Assembly: GCA_046706345.1 (NCBI GenBank)
Contig: JBJKPL010000001.1
Coordinates: 1 to 8,504 of the forward strand
Origin: Sulfidibacterium sp046706345
Lineage (GTDB): Bacteria; Bacteroidota; Bacteroidia; Bacteroidales; F082
Reading direction: 5' to 3'
DNA length: 8,504 nt
The number at the start of each line of letters is the position of its first letter. Positions within the stretch are counted from its first letter, which is position 1. Below the pieces are notes generated by a model, which saw nothing but the letters and a program-made list of their open reading frames with translations, made no database searches and was not told the DNA's origin. Of this stretch, positions 6,951 to 8,504 are shown piece after piece. The translations under genes and the position numbers were made by a program.

Positions 6951-7331
6951 ATGCATATACCTGAAAATTTAAAGTATTCAAATGATCACGAATGGATCAA
7001 AGTAGAAGGTGATGAAGCCTTGATTGGAGTAACCGATTTTGCCCAGAAAGAGCTGGGAGACATTGTCTTTGTAGAGGTGGAAACCGTGGACGAGACCCTG
7101 GACAAAGAAGAGGTTTTCGGAACCGTAGAAGCCGTAAAGACCGTATCCGACTTGTTGCTGCCCGTGGGAGGAACCATTTTGGAGCTCAACGGGAAGCTGG
7201 AAGACACGCCGGAGTTGATCAACAAAGATCCTTACGGAGAAGGCTGGATCATCCGGATCAAGATGACAGATCCTTCGGAAGTGGATGCGCTGCTGGATGC
7301 TTCCGCCTACAAGGAACTTACTGAAGCTTAA
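6951..7331 (+). CDS. gcvH: Glycine cleavage system H protein
   Basis: The 126-residue cytoplasmic protein is the lipoyl carrier that shuttles the aminomethyl group between GcvP, GcvT and the lipoamide dehydrogenase during glycine breakdown. The sequence shows the family pattern throughout: YSNDHEWIKVEGDEALIGVTDFAQKELGDIVFVEV (9-43), the lipoylation site FGTVEAVKTVSDLLLPVGG (56-74, with K63 as the modified lysine by homology) and the C-terminal NKDPYGEGWIIRIK (91-104). Length is typical of complete H proteins. The ATG is preceded by an A-rich stretch, usual in Bacteroidota, rather than a Shine-Dalgarno site. The catalytic partners gcvP and gcvT are not in the window; separated gcvH genes are common in this phylum. 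The VanZ-like gene starts seven bases after its stop, suggesting one transcript. Confidence 0.97.
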   Translation: MHIPENLKYSNDHEWIKVEGDEALIGVTDFAQKELGDIVFVEVETVDETLDKEEVFGTVEAVKTVSDLLLPVGGTILELNGKLEDTPELINKDPYGEGWIIRIKMTDPSEVDALLDASAYKELTEA

Positions 7332-7338
7332 TATTTTG

Positions 7339-7743
7339 ATGTTAAAAAGATTTCTGCCTGCCGCCATTTGGGCCTTCATTATTCTTATTCTTACCGGGAT
7401 ACCGGGCCATTACATTCCCAGGGTTCAGGATTTCTGGGGATGGCTGGAGCCGGATAAGGCGGTGCACCTGTTTATTTTTGGCACGCTGGTATTTCTGATC
7501 CTGTATGGTTTCAGGGAAAAATATTTTTTTAGCAGGAAACGTTATTGGTTTGGCATAGTTTCTGTATTGATTACTTCAGTCTATGGAATGATTACAGAAA
7601 TATTGCAACTATATGTATTCGTAGGCCGAAGTGGAAGCCGTTTTGATTTCTACGCGGATGCAGTAGGGGCGCTCTTAGGATGGATCGGCTTTTACTTCGC
7701 TTTTAGAAAAAAAATCAGAAACGCATCAAGTAGTGAAAGATAA
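7339..7743 (+). CDS. VanZ-like family membrane protein
   Basis: From the ATG at 7339 the product has 134 residues and four predicted membrane segments (about 5-20, 42-58, 69-86 and 104-122). It carries the VanZ-like pattern: DKAVHLFIFG (39-48) in the second segment, TEILQLYV (86-93) at the end of the third and a Gly/Arg/Asp-rich loop GRSGSRFDFYADAVGALLG (96-114). VanZ itself gives low-level teicoplanin resistance, but most family members have no known function, so resistance should not be assumed. An ATG at 7285 would overlap gcvH by 47 bases and add 18 residues unlike the family; the ATG at 7339, seven bases after the gcvH stop, is preferred and begins MLKRFLPAAIW directly before the first membrane segment. 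The tight spacing suggests translation coupled to gcvH. Confidence 0.85.
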   Translation: MLKRFLPAAIWAFIILILTGIPGHYIPRVQDFWGWLEPDKAVHLFIFGTLVFLILYGFREKYFFSRKRYWFGIVSVLITSVYGMITEILQLYVFVGRSGSRFDFYADAVGALLGWIGFYFAFRKKIRNASSSER

Positions 7744-7788
7744 AATAACTATTTTAGCTGCGGAAAATTTGAACATAAATAAATTAAG

Positions 7789-8466
7789 ATGGAATCCAGA
7801 AAAACAGCAAAGGGAGACTTGGAGAGCAAAAAGGCGATTTTCTTTGAGATTGGCCTCGTGATTGCCATGGCGCTTGTCTATATCTCCTTAAATGCAAAAA
7901 GTTATCAAAAGCGGTCTGTTCAGGTACTTCAGCAACAGGTGCAACATAACACCGAAGAACTAGTTCCTATTACCGAACAAAAGCAAAAACTTCCCCCGCC
8001 ACCACCTCCGCCGAAGACTGTGACCCAGATCAAAATTGTTAGTAATGATGTGAAAGTCAACGACAACGTCGATATTGACGTGAGCGCCAATATGAACACT
8101 GCCGTTGCAAAGTATACGCCGCCTGTAGAAGACGAAGACGTTCAGCAACAGCAGATTTTCGTAGTCGTTGAAGACATGCCCCAGTTCCCTGGCGGAATGA
8201 CGGCACTGATGAAATACCTTGCTACTCATATCCAATATCCTGCTTTGGCCAAAGAAAGCGGAATTCAGGGACGTGTATTTATCAACTTCGTAGTTGAGCC
8301 CGACGGAAGTATCGACCATGTGAAGGTTCTCCGTGGTATCGGTGGCGGATGCGACGAAGAAGCTGTCCGGGTTGTGAAAAGCATGCCGAAATGGATTCCC
8401 GGTAAACAACGTGGGAAACCGGTTCGTGTATCTTTCAACCTTCCCGTTACATTTACACTGGAGTAA
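7789..8466 (+). CDS. TonB-family energy transducer
   Basis: The 225-residue protein is anchored in the inner membrane and is expected to pass energy from an ExbB/ExbD complex to outer-membrane TonB-dependent receptors. A short cytoplasmic N-terminus leads into one membrane segment (about 16-36, AIFFEIGLVIAMALVYISLNA). A periplasmic linker follows with seven consecutive prolines (69-75) before KTVTQIKIV, which is short for a TonB proline region. The C-terminal TonB domain (about 133-225) contains FPGGMTALMKYLATHIQYP, GIQGRVFINFVVEPDGSI, the Bacteroidota-typical GGGCDEEAVRVVKSMPKW (185-202) and the ending VRVSFNLPVTFTLE. It starts 45 bases after the VanZ-like gene. A weak AAAATTTG (7764-7771) in the gap could be a separate promoter element. 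No exbB, exbD or receptor gene is visible, so the partner is unknown; the phylum usually encodes several TonB paralogues. Confidence 0.92.
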   Translation: MESRKTAKGDLESKKAIFFEIGLVIAMALVYISLNAKSYQKRSVQVLQQQVQHNTEELVPITEQKQKLPPPPPPPKTVTQIKIVSNDVKVNDNVDIDVSANMNTAVAKYTPPVEDEDVQQQQIFVVVEDMPQFPGGMTALMKYLATHIQYPALAKESGIQGRVFINFVVEPDGSIDHVKVLRGIGGGCDEEAVRVVKSMPKWIPGKQRGKPVRVSFNLPVTFTLE

Positions 8467-8480
8467 CATATAATAATCCA

Positions 8481-8504
8481 CAAAAAAAGGCGCTTATCAA
8501 AGCG
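8481..8504 (+). terminator. Intrinsic terminator cut by the window end
   Basis: After the TonB stop come an A-tract (8482-8488), GG, and a hairpin CGCTT (8491-8495), loop ATCA, AAGCG (8500-8504) that runs to the last base. An A-tract before a GC-rich stem is the left half of a typical bidirectional terminator; the expected CC and T-tract would lie just beyond the edge. The position, 15 bases after the stop codon, fits the end of the gcvH-VanZ-TonB transcript. Confidence 0.6.

Noticed and set aside
7285..7338. Upstream in-frame extension of the VanZ-like gene
   Set aside because: It would overlap gcvH and adds residues unlike VanZ family N-termini; the ATG at 7339 is better placed.
7339..7743. 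Glycopeptide (teicoplanin) resistance by a VanZ homologue
   Set aside because: The family is broad and mostly of unknown function, there are no other van genes nearby, and a Gram-negative outer membrane already excludes these drugs.
7960..8481. A 173-codon minus-strand open frame opposite the TonB gene
   Set aside because: It is antisense to a TonB domain with all expected motifs and the translation has no recognisable pattern.

Overview
The window reads as chromosomal core DNA of a member of the Bacteroidota, probably Bacteroidales or a related environmental lineage. The evidence is the protein types (a Bacteroidota-style TonB with a GGGCDEEA motif and a gcvH-VanZ-TonB gene string), two good matches to the phylum's TAnnTTTG promoter element, and starts preceded by A/T-rich sequence rather than strong Shine-Dalgarno sites. 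Base composition is moderate. I see no mobile element, CRISPR array, tRNA or rRNA.

Layout. Bases 1-213 (minus strand) are the N-terminus of a D-2-hydroxyacid dehydrogenase of the phosphoglycerate dehydrogenase type, cut by the window edge. A 320-base divergent intergenic region follows, with a near-ideal Bacteroidota promoter (TTTG at 408-411, N19, TACCTTTG at 431-438) reading rightward. It should drive three close-packed plus-strand genes: an 805-residue MMPL/RND-superfamily membrane transporter (534-2951), glucose-1-phosphate thymidylyltransferase rfbA/rmlA (2976-3836) and a short-chain-type polyprenyl diphosphate synthase (3852-4826). The last gene ends exactly against the stop codon of a convergent ABC-F ATPase (4827-6761, minus), with no base between them. 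A second divergent region (6762-6950) holds a perfect 7-bp-arm dyad and the candidate promoters of the ABC-F gene and of gcvH. The final plus-strand group is gcvH (6951-7331), a VanZ-like membrane protein (7339-7743) and a TonB-family energy transducer (7789-8466). The left half of what looks like an intrinsic terminator follows and is cut by the window end.

How the genes relate. Transporter, RmlA and prenyl synthase each touch envelope or lipid biology: export of a hydrophobic substrate, dTDP-sugar supply for surface glycans, and isoprenoid diphosphates for lipid carriers or quinones. A shared role is an inference from spacing only. The ABC-F protein probably acts on the ribosome. GcvH carries the lipoyl arm for glycine cleavage, and its partners GcvP and GcvT are not in the window.

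I found no clear case for a previously undescribed system. The points most worth a second look are the zero-gap convergent junction inside a TGATCA palindrome, the dyad between the divergent promoters, a strong inverted-repeat cluster inside the transporter gene, and the altered first signature motif in the ABC-F protein.
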